The notes under the pieces are model-generated. The model made no database searches. It worked only from the letters and a program-made list of their open reading frames with translations, and was not told the origin of the DNA. From Pelagibius sp. CAU 1746 (GTDB lineage Bacteria > Pseudomonadota > Alphaproteobacteria > Kiloniellales > Kiloniellaceae), in the NCBI RefSeq assembly GCF_039839785.1, contig NZ_JBDOQT010000001.1, positions 2,604,001-2,668,000 of the forward strand: DNA of 64,000 nt, written 5' to 3'. Numbering within the stretch: position 1 is the first letter of the stretch; each line of letters begins with the position of its first letter. Positions 19,716 to 28,580 of the stretch are shown one piece after another. A program made the position numbers and the translations under genes.

Positions 19716-20437
19716 CCCCGCCGGCGCAGCTCCCCCTGGACCTGGGCCATCGTCCGGCCCTGGCGCGCGAAGACTTCCTGGTCGCGCCGAGCAACGAGGT
19801 GGCCGTCGCCTGGATCGACCGCTGGCCGGACTGGCCGGCCAACGCCTTGGCCCTCTTCGGTCCGGCGGGCAGCGGCAAGACGCATCTCTGCCAAGTCTGG
19901 CGCCAAGCCTCCGGCGCCATCCAGATCGACGCCGATATGCTGCGCAGTGACGAGCCGCCGGCCTATCTGGGCGATCCCGAGGGCGGCGTGCGGGCCTGCG
20001 TGGTGGAAGATGCCGCAGGCTGTCTGAGCGCGGAACCGGAGGTCGCGCGCCGCCTGCTGCACCTTTACAACATGATGCTGGAGCGGCGCGGCTTTTTGCT
20101 GCTGTCGGACCGTGAGGCGCCGGCGCGCTGGGATTGCCCCCTGGCCGACCTGCGGTCCCGGCTGTCGGGGATGCAGGCCGCCGCCCTGGGGGAGCCGGAC
20201 GATGCCTTGATCGAGGCGGTGCTGGTGAAACTCTTCGCCGACCGCCAGCTCCCGGTCAACGCGGAGGTGGTGCGCTTCGTGAGCGCGCGCATCGAGCGCT
20301 CTTTCGCGGCTGCGCGGCGCGTCGTTGCGGCCATCGACCGGATGGCGTTGGCCAAGCGGCGCCAGATCACCGTGCCTTTGGCGCGCGCGGTGCTGCAGGA
20401 CATGGATGCTTCTCAGGAAACGGAAGACAGGACTTAA
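19712..20437 (+). CDS. hdaA: DnaA-related regulator HdaA (Hda family)
   Basis: HdaA acts with the DNA-loaded sliding clamp to convert DnaA-ATP to DnaA-ADP, limiting replication initiation. The 241-residue protein has an N-terminal clamp-binding-type motif QLPLDL (6-11), a Walker A GPAGSGKTH (50-58), a weak Walker B region (CVVEDA), and a DnaA-like lid ending in helices rich in Arg. It lacks the DnaA DNA-binding domain. The start is TTG at 19712, overlapping the upstream stop as TTGA. Confidence 0.9.
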   Translation: MTPPAQLPLDLGHRPALAREDFLVAPSNEVAVAWIDRWPDWPANALALFGPAGSGKTHLCQVWRQASGAIQIDADMLRSDEPPAYLGDPEGGVRACVVEDAAGCLSAEPEVARRLLHLYNMMLERRGFLLLSDREAPARWDCPLADLRSRLSGMQAAALGEPDDALIEAVLVKLFADRQLPVNAEVVRFVSARIERSFAAARRVVAAIDRMALAKRRQITVPLARAVLQDMDASQETEDRT

Positions 20438-20448
20438 GGAGATAAGCG

Positions 20449-21228
20449 ATGGATCTGGGTATTGAAGGCCGCAAGGCGCTGGTTTGCGCGGCGAGCAAGG
20501 GATTGGGGCGAGCCTGTGCCATGCAGCTCGCCATGGAGGGCGTCGAGGTGACCATCGTGGCGCGTACGCAGGGACCCCTGGAGAAGACGGCGGAGGAGGT
20601 CCGCGCGGCGACGGGAGGCAGTGTCAATGCCGTCGCCACGGACATTACCACGCCGGAAGGCCGGCAGCTCGCGCTGGCCGCCTGTCCGCAACCCGACATC
20701 CTGGTCAACAACGCCGGCGGGCCGCCGCCGGGCGATTTCCGCGACTGGGATCGCGAGGACTGGATCAAGGCGCTGGACGCCAACATGCTGACACCCATCG
20801 AGCTTATCAAGGCAACGGTCGACGGCATGATGGAGCGCCGCTTCGGACGTATCGTCAATATCACATCCGGCGCGGTGAAAGCGCCCATCGACATCCTGGG
20901 CCTGTCCAACGGCGCCCGCGCGGGTCTTACCGGCTTCGTTGCCGGTCTGGCGCGCAAGACAGTGGTCAACAACGTCACCATCAACAACCTGTTGCCCGGA
21001 CCTTTCGATACCGATCGCCTGCGCCAGACGATCAAGGCTGTGGCGGACAAGTCCGGCCGCTCCGCAGAGGAGGTGGCCAAGGAGCGCGCGGCGGGCAATC
21101 CAGCCGGCCGGTTTGGCGACCCGGTGGAATTCGGTCAGGCTTGCGCTTTCCTGTGCGGCGCGCAGGCCGGATTCATCACCGGTCAGAACTTGCTGATGGA
21201 CGGCGGCGCCTTTCCGGGAACGCTTTAG
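20449..21228 (+). CDS. SDR-fold protein without the canonical Tyr/Lys catalytic pair
   Basis: Short-chain dehydrogenase/reductase fold, 259 residues. The nucleotide-binding part is recognisable (AASKGLG at 14-20, NNAGG at 87-91), as is Ser140. Aligned with FabG, the catalytic Tyr is replaced by Ser153 and the Lys by Arg157 (SNGARAGLTGF). Reductases annotated 3-oxoacyl-ACP reductase-like include a subfamily with this change, so it may be active by another mechanism or non-enzymatic. A strong AAGGAG site precedes the ATG. It sits between hdaA and a surface-protein gene; the substrate is unknown. Confidence 0.85.
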   Translation: MDLGIEGRKALVCAASKGLGRACAMQLAMEGVEVTIVARTQGPLEKTAEEVRAATGGSVNAVATDITTPEGRQLALAACPQPDILVNNAGGPPPGDFRDWDREDWIKALDANMLTPIELIKATVDGMMERRFGRIVNITSGAVKAPIDILGLSNGARAGLTGFVAGLARKTVVNNVTINNLLPGPFDTDRLRQTIKAVADKSGRSAEEVAKERAAGNPAGRFGDPVEFGQACAFLCGAQAGFITGQNLLMDGGAFPGTL

Positions 21229-21235
21229 CAGCCCA

Positions 21236-21261
21236 ACTTCTGTCACAGCCGTGACAGAAGT
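21236..21261. promoter_or_regulatory. Perfect 11-bp palindrome, candidate CRP/FNR-superfamily operator
   Basis: ACTTCTGTCAC (21236-21246) and GTGACAGAAGT (21251-21261) form a perfect inverted repeat with a 4-base spacer, 7 bases after the SDR stop and 106 bases before the His-rich protein start. Its core is TGTCA-N6-TGACA, the half-site geometry used by CRP-type regulators such as CooA. No T-run follows on the plus strand, so a terminator is less likely. Confidence 0.55.
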
Positions 21262-21367
21262 CAGGTAAATTATGACCATTCGGGGGCGCCGGGGGAGGAC
21301 CTCGGCGCCCCTTGCCGTAGCACCGATCTCACCAATGCATCGAGACAGCTTTGGAAGGATCGGAAGG

Positions 21368-21976
21368 ATGTCCAGGAAGTTCTTGTTGGCGCTTGCCGCG
21401 CTATTTCTCCTCACCGCAACACCGGCCGTCGCCGACGACGACGACCGCGATGACCGCAGAAGCCGTTGGCACGGCGATCACGACCGCGGGCACGGCAAGT
21501 ATCACAAACACAGGAAGCATCACCGCGCGAAGCGGCATGGCCATCGGGTGATCTGGCATGGCGACCGCCACTGGGAACCGCGTGGTCACCGCAAGCACCG
21601 GCACAGGGTCGTGGTGCATAAACATCACCACGAGTACAGGCGAGGGAGCCATCACCACCGCCGCTACCGGGACCGCGACGACGATTGGGCGATCTATGCC
21701 ATCCTGGCTCTGCAGATCGTCGACGTGCTGAACGACAGCCAGCGCGACCACGCCATCTGGGCGCAGAGGCGCGCCTATAGCGCTCCCTTGGGCGAGACGA
21801 TCCAATGGAATGATGGTGCCGCATCGGGCCGCATCGTGCCGACGCGCGAGGGCCAGGACACGGCCGGGCGATACTGCCGTGAGTTCCAACAACAGATCGT
21901 CGTCGGCCAGCGCAGCCAATCCGGTTATGGCGTGGCCTGCCGGCAGCCGGACGGAGCCTGGGAAATCGTCTCCTAG
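21368..21976 (+). CDS. His-rich exported protein with RT0821/Lpp0805-type surface-antigen domain
   Basis: Protein of 202 residues from the ATG at 21368; GGAAGG sits about 10 bases upstream. After a signal peptide (cut near AVA, residue 22) comes an acidic patch, then roughly 75 residues with 21 His plus many Arg and Lys (about 30-105), then a C-terminal domain (GETIQWNDGAASGRI, YCREFQQ, ACRQPDGAWEIV) typical of small surface antigens of the 17-kDa class. The His-rich part could bind Zn, Ni or Cu, or respond to acid pH. A long hairpin follows the gene. Confidence 0.8.
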   Translation: MSRKFLLALAALFLLTATPAVADDDDRDDRRSRWHGDHDRGHGKYHKHRKHHRAKRHGHRVIWHGDRHWEPRGHRKHRHRVVVHKHHHEYRRGSHHHRRYRDRDDDWAIYAILALQIVDVLNDSQRDHAIWAQRRAYSAPLGETIQWNDGAASGRIVPTREGQDTAGRYCREFQQQIVVGQRSQSGYGVACRQPDGAWEIVS

Positions 21977-22016
21977 GCTGGGCGCCATGCGTTTATGAGG
22001 CATGGAACAAGCTGGG

Positions 22017-22056
22017 GGGCCTTCCCGTCGGCCGTGAGGCCAAGACGGGAAGGCCC
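22017..22056 (+). terminator. Large hairpin after the His-rich protein gene
   Basis: A perfect 13-bp stem, 22017-22029 (GGGCCTTCCCGTC) with 22044-22056, encloses a small inner stem GGCC-GTGA-GGCC. No T-tract follows, so it is either a strong non-canonical terminator or an mRNA-stabilising structure ending the transcript before the ppk promoter region. Confidence 0.5.
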
Positions 22057-22126
22057 TGGCTCATGGGGCTGGGTAGGGATCTCCCACGGGCCAAGACCTG
22101 TGTAGCCAAATCGATTCTACGGTGCT

Positions 22127-22140
22127 TTGATGTAAATCAA
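22127..22140. promoter_or_regulatory. FNR/FixK-type box upstream of ppk
   Basis: TTGATGTAAATCAA is a perfect TTGAT-N4-ATCAA anaerobox. It lies 82 bases before the first possible ppk start, in a 245-base spacer. A weak promoter-like pair (TTGCCG 22177-22182, TATAAC 22202-22207, 19-base spacing) lies downstream and would place the box near -80; if it is used, the later ppk starts at 22237 or 22297 become more likely. Confidence 0.7.
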
Positions 22141-22221
22141 GCCCGCGTTGGCAGCCGTTCACGGATGCCGGATACCTTGCCGGCCCGCCGGGCCGGCCAC
22201 ATATAACTGTAATATTTCGGT

Positions 22222-24492
22222 ATGTATGACTGTGCTATGAAGGCGTCGAACCGGAGCCGCCTTGCGCGGGTCGCGGCGGGAGCGGAGTGGAAAAGAGTGG
22301 AAGAAAGCAAGATCGTCGCGCTTGAAGTGGAGCCGCTGGAGCAGGAGTCCGACCTGCCGGCCGGGGCCGAGGTGGCCGCGATCGATCTGTCTTCCTCCGA
22401 GCGCTTCATCAATCGGGAAATTTCCTGGCTGGCGTTCAACGAGCGCGTCCTGGAGGAGGCGTATAACGCCAATCATCCCCTGTTGGAGCGCTTGCGATTC
22501 CTGTCGATCTCCGCCAGCAATCTCGACGAGTTCTTCATGGTGCGCGTGGCCGGCCTGCGCGGGCAACAGCGGGCTGGCGTGAAGACACCCTCACCCGAGG
22601 GGCTGACCCCCGCCCAGCAGCTCGCGGCGATCAACGAGAGGGTCGCCAAGCTGATGCGCTGGCAGCAGGAGAAGTGGCTGGAACTGGTTGGCGAGCTCGG
22701 CGCGGCCGGTCTCTCGGTGGTCGGATCCGACCAGGTGACCGCCAAGGAGCGGCTATGGCTGGACGACTACTTCACGGACCATCTCTATCCGGTGCTCTCC
22801 CCCATAGCCATCGACCCGGCGCACCCTTTCCCGTTCATTCCGAACCGCGGACTGTCGATCGTCGTCGAGCTTCTGCGCGGCGACGACAAATCGCAGATCA
22901 ACGGCCTCATTCCCATTCCGACGCTGGTCGACCGCTTCATTCGCCTGCCGGGCGGGGAAGCGCGCTTCATTCGCCTTGAGGAACTGCTGCGCCTCTACTT
23001 CGACGAACTCTTTCCGGGGTTCGAGGTGAAGTCCAGCGGCTTTTTCCGCGTGCTGCGCGACAGCGATCTGGAGGTGGAGGAAGAGGCAGAGGATCTGGTG
23101 CGCGTCTTCGAGAGCGCCTTGAAGCGCCGGCGCCGCGGGTCGGTGATCCGCCTGACGGTGGACGCGGAAATGCAGCCGACCTTGCTGGACTTCGTGGCGC
23201 GCGAACTGCAGGTCGAGCCCGAGAACGTGTTCCCTCTGGACGGAATGCTGGGCCTTTCCGACACCAAGGAACTGATCATCGACGAACGCCCGGACCTGGT
23301 CTTCGCGCCCTACAATCCGCGATTTCCGGAACGGATCCGCGATTTCGGCGGAGACAGCTTCGCGGCCATCCGCACCAAGGACATCGTGGTCCATCATCCT
23401 TACGAAAGCTTCGATGTCGTGGTGCAGTTTCTGCGCCAGGCCGCCAACGACCCGGCCGTGATCGCCATCAAGCAGACGCTCTACCGGACCTCCGAAGACT
23501 CCCCCATCGTGAAGGCCCTGGCGGAAGCTGCGGAGGCCGGCAAGTCGGTGACCGCGCTGGTTGAGCTGAAGGCGCGTTTCGACGAGGAGCGCAATATCCG
23601 CTGGGCGCGCAACCTGGAGCGGGCGGGTGTGCAGGTCATTTACGGTTTCCTGGAACTGAAGACCCACGCCAAGATTTCCCTGGTGGCCCGGCGCGAGAAG
23701 GAGGCCGTTCGCACTTACGTCCACTACGGTACCGGCAACTACCATCCCATCACCGCACGGATCTACACCGACATTTCCTTCTTCTCCTGCGATCCGGTGC
23801 TGGCGCGCGATGCCACGCGGCTCTTCAACTACATGACCGGCTATGCGACGCCGAAGGAGATGGAGAAGATCGCCTTCGCGCCGCTGACGCTGCGCCAGAC
23901 GCTGTTGAAGCTGATCAAGGGCGAGATCGCCCACGCCAAGGCGGGGCGGCCGGCGACCATCTGGGCCAAGCTGAATTCCTTGGTCGACCCGGAGATTATC
24001 GACGCCCTCTACAAGGCTTCGCAGGCGGGGGTTTCCATAGACCTGGTGATTCGCGGGGTCTGCTGCCTGCGCCCCGGCGTTCCGGGCCTGTCCGACAGTA
24101 TTCGAGTGAAGAGCATTATCGGCCGCTTCCTGGAGCATAGCCGAATCGTTTGCTTCGGCAACGGCAAGCCGCTACCGTCCAGGGAGGCCAAGGTGTTCAT
24201 ATCCTCAGCGGACTGGATGCCCCGCAATCTTGACCGCCGGATCGAGACCTTGGTGCCAATCGAGAACGCCACGGTTCACCAACAGGTCCTCGACCAGATC
24301 ATGATCGCCAATCTCAACGACGAAGCGCAGAGCTGGCATTTGGAACCGGAAGGGACCTACCGGCGCGTGCGCTCCACGGCAAAGTCCTTCAGCGCGCATA
24401 CTTACTTCATGACGAACCCCAGCCTCTCCGGCCGCGGCTCGGCTCTGAAGAAGTCGAAGAAGGCGCCCCGGCTGGTGCTCAAAAAGTCCTGA
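22222..24492 (+). CDS. ppk: Polyphosphate kinase 1
   Basis: PPK1 reversibly polymerises the gamma phosphate of ATP into polyphosphate. The frame gives 756 residues. N domain: [20 protein letters not shown] and [13 protein letters not shown]. The phospholipase-D-like catalytic half has the autophosphorylated His in the block around [19 protein letters not shown], and later [15 protein letters not shown]. coli PPK is about 688 residues, so the true start may be ATG 22237 or GTG 22297 instead of ATG 22222. It is followed after 7 bases by ppx, giving a make-and-break polyphosphate operon. Confidence 0.96.
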   Translation: MYDCAMKASNRSRLARVAAGAEWKRVEESKIVALEVEPLEQESDLPAGAEVAAIDLSSSERFINREISWLAFNERVLEEAYNANHPLLERLRFLSISASNLDEFFMVRVAGLRGQQRAGVKTPSPEGLTPAQQLAAINERVAKLMRWQQEKWLELVGELGAAGLSVVGSDQVTAKERLWLDDYFTDHLYPVLSPIAIDPAHPFPFIPNRGLSIVVELLRGDDKSQINGLIPIPTLVDRFIRLPGGEARFIRLEELLRLYFDELFPGFEVKSSGFFRVLRDSDLEVEEEAEDLVRVFESALKRRRRGSVIRLTVDAEMQPTLLDFVARELQVEPENVFPLDGMLGLSDTKELIIDERPDLVFAPYNPRFPERIRDFGGDSFAAIRTKDIVVHHPYESFDVVVQFLRQAANDPAVIAIKQTLYRTSEDSPIVKALAEAAEAGKSVTALVELKARFDEERNIRWARNLERAGVQVIYGFLELKTHAKISLVARREKEAVRTYVHYGTGNYHPITARIYTDISFFSCDPVLARDATRLFNYMTGYATPKEMEKIAFAPLTLRQTLLKLIKGEIAHAKAGRPATIWAKLNSLVDPEIIDALYKASQAGVSIDLVIRGVCCLRPGVPGLSDSIRVKSIIGRFLEHSRIVCFGNGKPLPSREAKVFISSADWMPRNLDRRIETLVPIENATVHQQVLDQIMIANLNDEAQSWHLEPEGTYRRVRSTAKSFSAHTYFMTNPSLSGRGSALKKSKKAPRLVLKKS

Positions 24493-24499
24493 CGTTCCC

Positions 24500-26017
24500 A
24501 TGAAAGCCCGGCATCAGGCGGCGGTCGTCTCCCTGGCCAAGGGAAATGTCCACGATCAGCGAGTCGCCGTCATCGATATCGGCTCCAACTCCATTCGTCT
24601 CGTGGTTTTCGACGGGTTGAAGCGTGCTCCGGCCACAGTCTTCAACGAAAAGGTGCTCTGCGGCCTGGGCCGTGGACTGCATTCGAGCGGCCGGCTGTCG
24701 CCCGAAGGCGTGGAACTCGCCGTGCCCAACCTGGTCCGCTTCACGGCGCTGGCGCGGGCCATGGGGGTGGGCCGCATCGAGTTGATCGCCACGGCGGCGG
24801 TGCGCGAGGCCGAAGACGGTCCCGCCTTCCGCGAGACCGTGGAACGGCAGTGCGGCCACCCGGTCCGCGTGCTGAGCGGAGAGGAAGAGGCGGAACTCTC
24901 GGCCCTGGGCGTGATCGCGGGCAACCCGACCGCCGACGGCATCATGGGGGACCTCGGCGGCGGCAGCCTGGAACTGGTGGAGGTGAACCAAGGCAAGCTC
25001 GGCCGGTCGACGACCTTGGGGCTGGGGCCCCTGCGCCTCATGGAAAGCTGCGGCGGCGACAGGGAAAAGATGCGCAGTGCGATCGACAAGGCCTTCTCCA
25101 AGGTCGACTGGCTGAGCGTGGGGAAGGATCGCACCTTCTATCCGGTGGGCGGCGTTTGGCGAAACCTGGCCCGCCTGCACATGGAGCAGAGCAAGCACCC
25201 GCTGCACGCCATCCACGAGCACACCATCTCCAGCGGGGAGGCGATCAAGCTGGCGCGGCTGCTGGCCCGTCAAGGCAAGTCCTCGCTCGCCGGCCTGCAG
25301 TACATCTCACGCCGGCGGCGGGAAGCCTTGCCCCTGGGCGCCCTGGTGCTGGCGCGCCTGCTACGCAAGCTGCAGAGTAAGCAGGTGGTCTTCTCGACTT
25401 ACGGTGTGCGTGAGGGCTTTCTGTTCAATCAATTACCGGAAGAGGTCCGCCGTCAGGACCCCTTGCTGGTCACGGTGGCGGAGATGTCCGAACGGGAAGG
25501 GCGCTTCGGCGATGTCGGCGAGGCCCTTATGAAGTGGTGCGACGCATTGTTTCCAGAGGAGAGCGAGGAGGAGCGTCGGCTGCGGCTGGCGGCGTGCCAC
25601 GTCTCCGATCTGGCTTGGCGCGAGCATCCGGACTTCCGCGCCGTTCAGGCCTTGCGCCGCGTCCTGCACTATCCGCTGGTCGGCATCGATCATCCGGGGC
25701 GCGCCTTCCTCGCCTACACAGCCTTCCTGCGCTACGGCGCACCGGCGGATTCGAAGGACGCGCGCCAGGCGGTGGCGGTGCTGGACGAGCGCTGGCGGGA
25801 GCGGGCGATCCTGCTGGGCCTGGCCTTGCGCCTGGCCTATCGGGTTTCGGCGGCGACCCGCTGGGTGCTGGACCACAGCGGTCTCAGCGTCGACGGCAAG
25901 GTGCTGGAGTTGAAGCTGCCGGACGACGGCTCGGTGCCGGACGGCGAGGCGGTGCAGCGCCGCCTTAAGACCCTGGCCCAGGCCGGCAATTTCGAGGACA
26001 CGCGGATCGTCGTGTAG
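24500..26017 (+). CDS. ppx: Exopolyphosphatase (Ppx/GppA family)
   Basis: Hydrolyses terminal phosphates of polyphosphate, or possibly pppGpp, since Ppx and GppA are homologous. The 505-residue protein has the ASKHA phosphate loop DIGSNS at 26-31, a second nucleotide loop GDLGGGSLELVE, and a C-terminal HD-like helical region (about 310-500). Its place right behind ppk favours polyphosphate as substrate. The first ~20 residues are not conserved-looking, so a slightly later start is possible. Confidence 0.93.
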   Translation: MKARHQAAVVSLAKGNVHDQRVAVIDIGSNSIRLVVFDGLKRAPATVFNEKVLCGLGRGLHSSGRLSPEGVELAVPNLVRFTALARAMGVGRIELIATAAVREAEDGPAFRETVERQCGHPVRVLSGEEEAELSALGVIAGNPTADGIMGDLGGGSLELVEVNQGKLGRSTTLGLGPLRLMESCGGDREKMRSAIDKAFSKVDWLSVGKDRTFYPVGGVWRNLARLHMEQSKHPLHAIHEHTISSGEAIKLARLLARQGKSSLAGLQYISRRRREALPLGALVLARLLRKLQSKQVVFSTYGVREGFLFNQLPEEVRRQDPLLVTVAEMSEREGRFGDVGEALMKWCDALFPEESEEERRLRLAACHVSDLAWREHPDFRAVQALRRVLHYPLVGIDHPGRAFLAYTAFLRYGAPADSKDARQAVAVLDERWRERAILLGLALRLAYRVSAATRWVLDHSGLSVDGKVLELKLPDDGSVPDGEAVQRRLKTLAQAGNFEDTRIVV

Positions 26018-26021
26018 AGCA

Positions 26022-26054
26022 GATCAGGGTCGGCTGGAATCGCCGAAGGTGATC
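26022..26054. repeat. Imperfect palindromic element, possible dispersed intergenic repeat
   Basis: Arms of 13 bases (26022-26034 and 26042-26054) pair at 10 positions (GATCA...TCGGC with GCCGA...TGATC) around the loop TGGAATC. This resembles a class of short intergenic palindromes built around GGAATC that I associate with alphaproteobacterial genomes. It fills most of the 72-base spacer between the convergent ppx and M23 genes and could also end transcription. Confidence 0.45.
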
Positions 26055-26089
26055 CACCGTCCCTGTGAATCCGATCTGGCGGCGGCCGC

Positions 26090-27166
26090 TCAGCGGACCT
26101 CGACCTCGCGCTCGATTTCGAGGACTATGCTCCTTCCGTTACCGGATTCCCGCTCCACCCGGTAGAGGCCGCGATAGGTCCCGGCCGGCCAAGTCACCTT
26201 GGTCAGCTTACGCCCCACCCAGCGGGTGAGCACGGCGCGACTGCGTTCCAGAACTTCGTCTTTCTGGAGGAATACCGTTCCGTCGGGCGCCAGGATAGTC
26301 AGCTGCTGGATGTCCCCTTCGCGCAACCCCCAGGCGCCGGTGTAGAAGATCAGGACCGGAGATCTGGCGGAAAGCGGGCCGGGTTCCTCGATGCCCTCCA
26401 GCACCTCGCGGTGTGTCGTGGTGCGGCCCAGGAACCCGGCCGAGAGCAGGCCGCCGACGCGGTAGGGAAGCTGGGCTTGCGCTGCCGGCGACCACAGGCT
26501 TTGCGCCGCCTCACCGCAGGCCGCCGAGGGCTCAAGGCCAGTGAAGGGGTCGAGCAGCTTGTTGCGGTGGGTGACGGCAAAGTGGACATGGGGAAAGTCG
26601 CTGTTGCCTGAGAGACCGATGAGGCCCAGCTTCTGGCCGCGCTCCACACGCTCGCCGCGCTTCACCGCGACCGTGCCCTTCCTCATGTGGGCGTAGGTGG
26701 TGACCCAGCCGCCGTCATGCTTGATGGCGACCCAGTTGCCGTTGCGCTCCTGCCGGGTCTTGCCCGGTCCGGTATCCTGCATCAGCAGGTCGGGCTGGCC
26801 GTCCTCGGCGATGACGACCTCGCCGGCCGCCGCCGCCACCACCGCGACGCCCCGCCGCATCTCGATCTGCGTCGGAACCCGGATATCGATGCCGCGATGG
26901 CCGTCGTAGGAGAGGCCGCCGCAGGTGTGGTCCCTCCAGCCAGGGCCGGGGTCGTAGTCGATGTAGTTCTGGACGGTGCAGACTTCGCTCATGGAGCAGT
27001 CGACGGGAAGGCCGAAGCCGCCATCGGGCGGAGGAGGGATTTGGGGAGAGGCTTGGGCCGCTGGCGGCGCGGCGGCAAGAGTTCCGGCCAGAAGGCCGAC
27101 GATGCAGTATAGCGCAAGGCGCAAAGGGGCGCGAAGCCGCGGGCTTATACGGCCCAAGGTGATCAT
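26090..27166 (-). CDS. M23 family (LytM-type) metallopeptidase, exported
   Basis: Exported protein of 358 residues with a signal peptide (about 1-39). The M23 domain spans about residues 85-205, with the zinc site H90xxxD94 (HRGID), H160 and HVH at 193-195; all expected ligands are present, so it is likely an active peptidoglycan endopeptidase rather than a NlpD/EnvC-like activator. The C-terminal ~140 residues form an extra beta-rich region without a recognised domain. Four Cys near 57-82 may form disulfides. Its start overlaps the rnd stop as ATGA. Confidence 0.88.
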   Translation of the reverse strand: MITLGRISPRLRAPLRLALYCIVGLLAGTLAAAPPAAQASPQIPPPPDGGFGLPVDCSMSEVCTVQNYIDYDPGPGWRDHTCGGLSYDGHRGIDIRVPTQIEMRRGVAVVAAAAGEVVIAEDGQPDLLMQDTGPGKTRQERNGNWVAIKHDGGWVTTYAHMRKGTVAVKRGERVERGQKLGLIGLSGNSDFPHVHFAVTHRNKLLDPFTGLEPSAACGEAAQSLWSPAAQAQLPYRVGGLLSAGFLGRTTTHREVLEGIEEPGPLSARSPVLIFYTGAWGLREGDIQQLTILAPDGTVFLQKDEVLERSRAVLTRWVGRKLTKVTWPAGTYRGLYRVERESGNGRSIVLEIEREVEVR

Positions 27167-28335
27167 GTATTGCCGGACTGTCCGAGCGGCACCACCAGGA
27201 CCTTGTTGCCGGAGGCGCTGAGCGCCACCGTCCCGTGCTTCAGTGCCAGGGCGTCGCGGCCGAAAATGTCGAAACGCCAGCCGCGCAGGGCCAGAACATC
27301 GGCGTCATCGTTCGTCGCGATCTGCTCCAGGTCGGAACTGCTGGCGATCAGCTTCTGGGCAACGTCGTGTTCCTCGCAGCGCAGCTTCAGCATCACCTTC
27401 AACAAGTCCATCAGCGGGCCGATGCCGTTGGTCGACTGCTGTTTGGGCGGCGGCTTGGGCAGGTCGTCGTCAGGCACTTCCAAACCTTTGGTCACGGCCT
27501 CCAGAATGGCCTTGCCGATGCGCCCGCGGGCGAGATCGCGGTTGATACCGCGGGACCGGGCCAGTTCTTCCTCGCTGGTCGGGCGGTGGGCGGCGATGTC
27601 GAAGAGCTGTTCGTCGCGCAGCACCCGTCCGCGGGGCACGTCGCGGTACTGGGCCTCCTCCTCGCGCCAAGTGGCCAGGGCGCGCAGGACGGCCAGGTAG
27701 CGCCGGTCGTTGGAGCGGGTCTTGAGGCGCTTCCAGGCCTCCTCCGGTTCCAGGCGATAGGTTTCCGGTGACGTCAGGATTGCCATTTCCTCGTCCAACC
27801 AGGAGGCGCGGCCGGTTTTTTCCAGGCGGCGCGCCAGCTTCTTGTACACCTTGCGCAGATGGGTCACGTCGGCCAAAGCGTAGGTCAACTGGCGCTGGGC
27901 CAGGGGACGCCGCGACCAGTCGGTGAAGCGCGAAGATTTGTCAATCTGCGCCCCGGTCATCTTGCGCACGAGGGTGTCGTAGCCGACCGATTCGCCGAAG
28001 CCGCAGACCATGGCCGCCACCTGGGTATCGAATATGGGGGCGGGCAGCCGGCCGGTCATATGGAAGAAAATCTCCATATCCTGGCGCGCCGAGTGCAGCA
28101 CCTTGACGATCTTGGGGTCGTCGAAGAGGGCCAGCAGGGGGGCCATGTCCAGGCCCTCGGCCAGGGTGTCGACGGCCGCAACGTCGTCTTCCTCCGGTCC
28201 CGCAACCTGGAGGAGGCAGAGCTTCGGCCAGTAAGTGGAATCCCGCAGGAATTCTGTGTCGACAGTGATAAAATCGGCTGAAGCCAGCCGCGCGCAGAAC
28301 GCTTGGAGTTCCGCGCTGTCCGCTATGAGGTTCAT
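27163..28335 (-). CDS. rnd: Ribonuclease D
   Basis: 3'-5' exoribonuclease that trims tRNA precursors. From the ATG at 28335 the product has 390 residues. DEDDy exonuclease residues are visible: D26 and E28 in TVDTEF, the Asp in HSARQDMEIF (about 85), and Tyr/Asp in YALADVTHLRKVY (about 152-164). An HRDC domain lies at about 205-290. An ATG 15 bases further upstream is possible but gives an atypical start. It heads a two-gene unit with the M23 peptidase. Confidence 0.95.
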   Translation of the reverse strand: MNLIADSAELQAFCARLASADFITVDTEFLRDSTYWPKLCLLQVAGPEEDDVAAVDTLAEGLDMAPLLALFDDPKIVKVLHSARQDMEIFFHMTGRLPAPIFDTQVAAMVCGFGESVGYDTLVRKMTGAQIDKSSRFTDWSRRPLAQRQLTYALADVTHLRKVYKKLARRLEKTGRASWLDEEMAILTSPETYRLEPEEAWKRLKTRSNDRRYLAVLRALATWREEEAQYRDVPRGRVLRDEQLFDIAAHRPTSEEELARSRGINRDLARGRIGKAILEAVTKGLEVPDDDLPKPPPKQQSTNGIGPLMDLLKVMLKLRCEEHDVAQKLIASSSDLEQIATNDDADVLALRGWRFDIFGRDALALKHGTVALSASGNKVLVVPLGQSGNT

Positions 28336-28400
28336 GGCAGCGGTATACACTCAAACGCGCAGCCGCGAAAGCGCGTAGGAGGCCTCCGCAGGGCTTTCAC

Positions 28401-28455
28401 GGGCGCTCCCTGGGCGCTCCCTGGACGCTCCCTGGACGCTCCCGGGGCGCCCGGG
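28401..28455. repeat. 11-bp tandem repeat between rnd and aspS
   Basis: Four consecutive 11-base units (GGGCGCTCCCT twice, then GGACGCTCCCT and GGACGCTCCCG) and a fifth degenerate unit occupy the spacer between the divergent rnd and aspS genes. The number of units is likely to vary between strains. The surrounding 245-base spacer must also hold both promoters. Confidence 0.8.
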
Positions 28456-28580
28456 GAGGACGCCGGGGGGCTCTGAAGAGCCGTGCCCTGGCACGCCTCC
28501 AGGCTTGACAAAAGACCAGATTCCCGGCCTCTTGCGCGCTGATTCCAAGCCCTCGCAGCCCTAATTCCGGAAGCTTTTCA

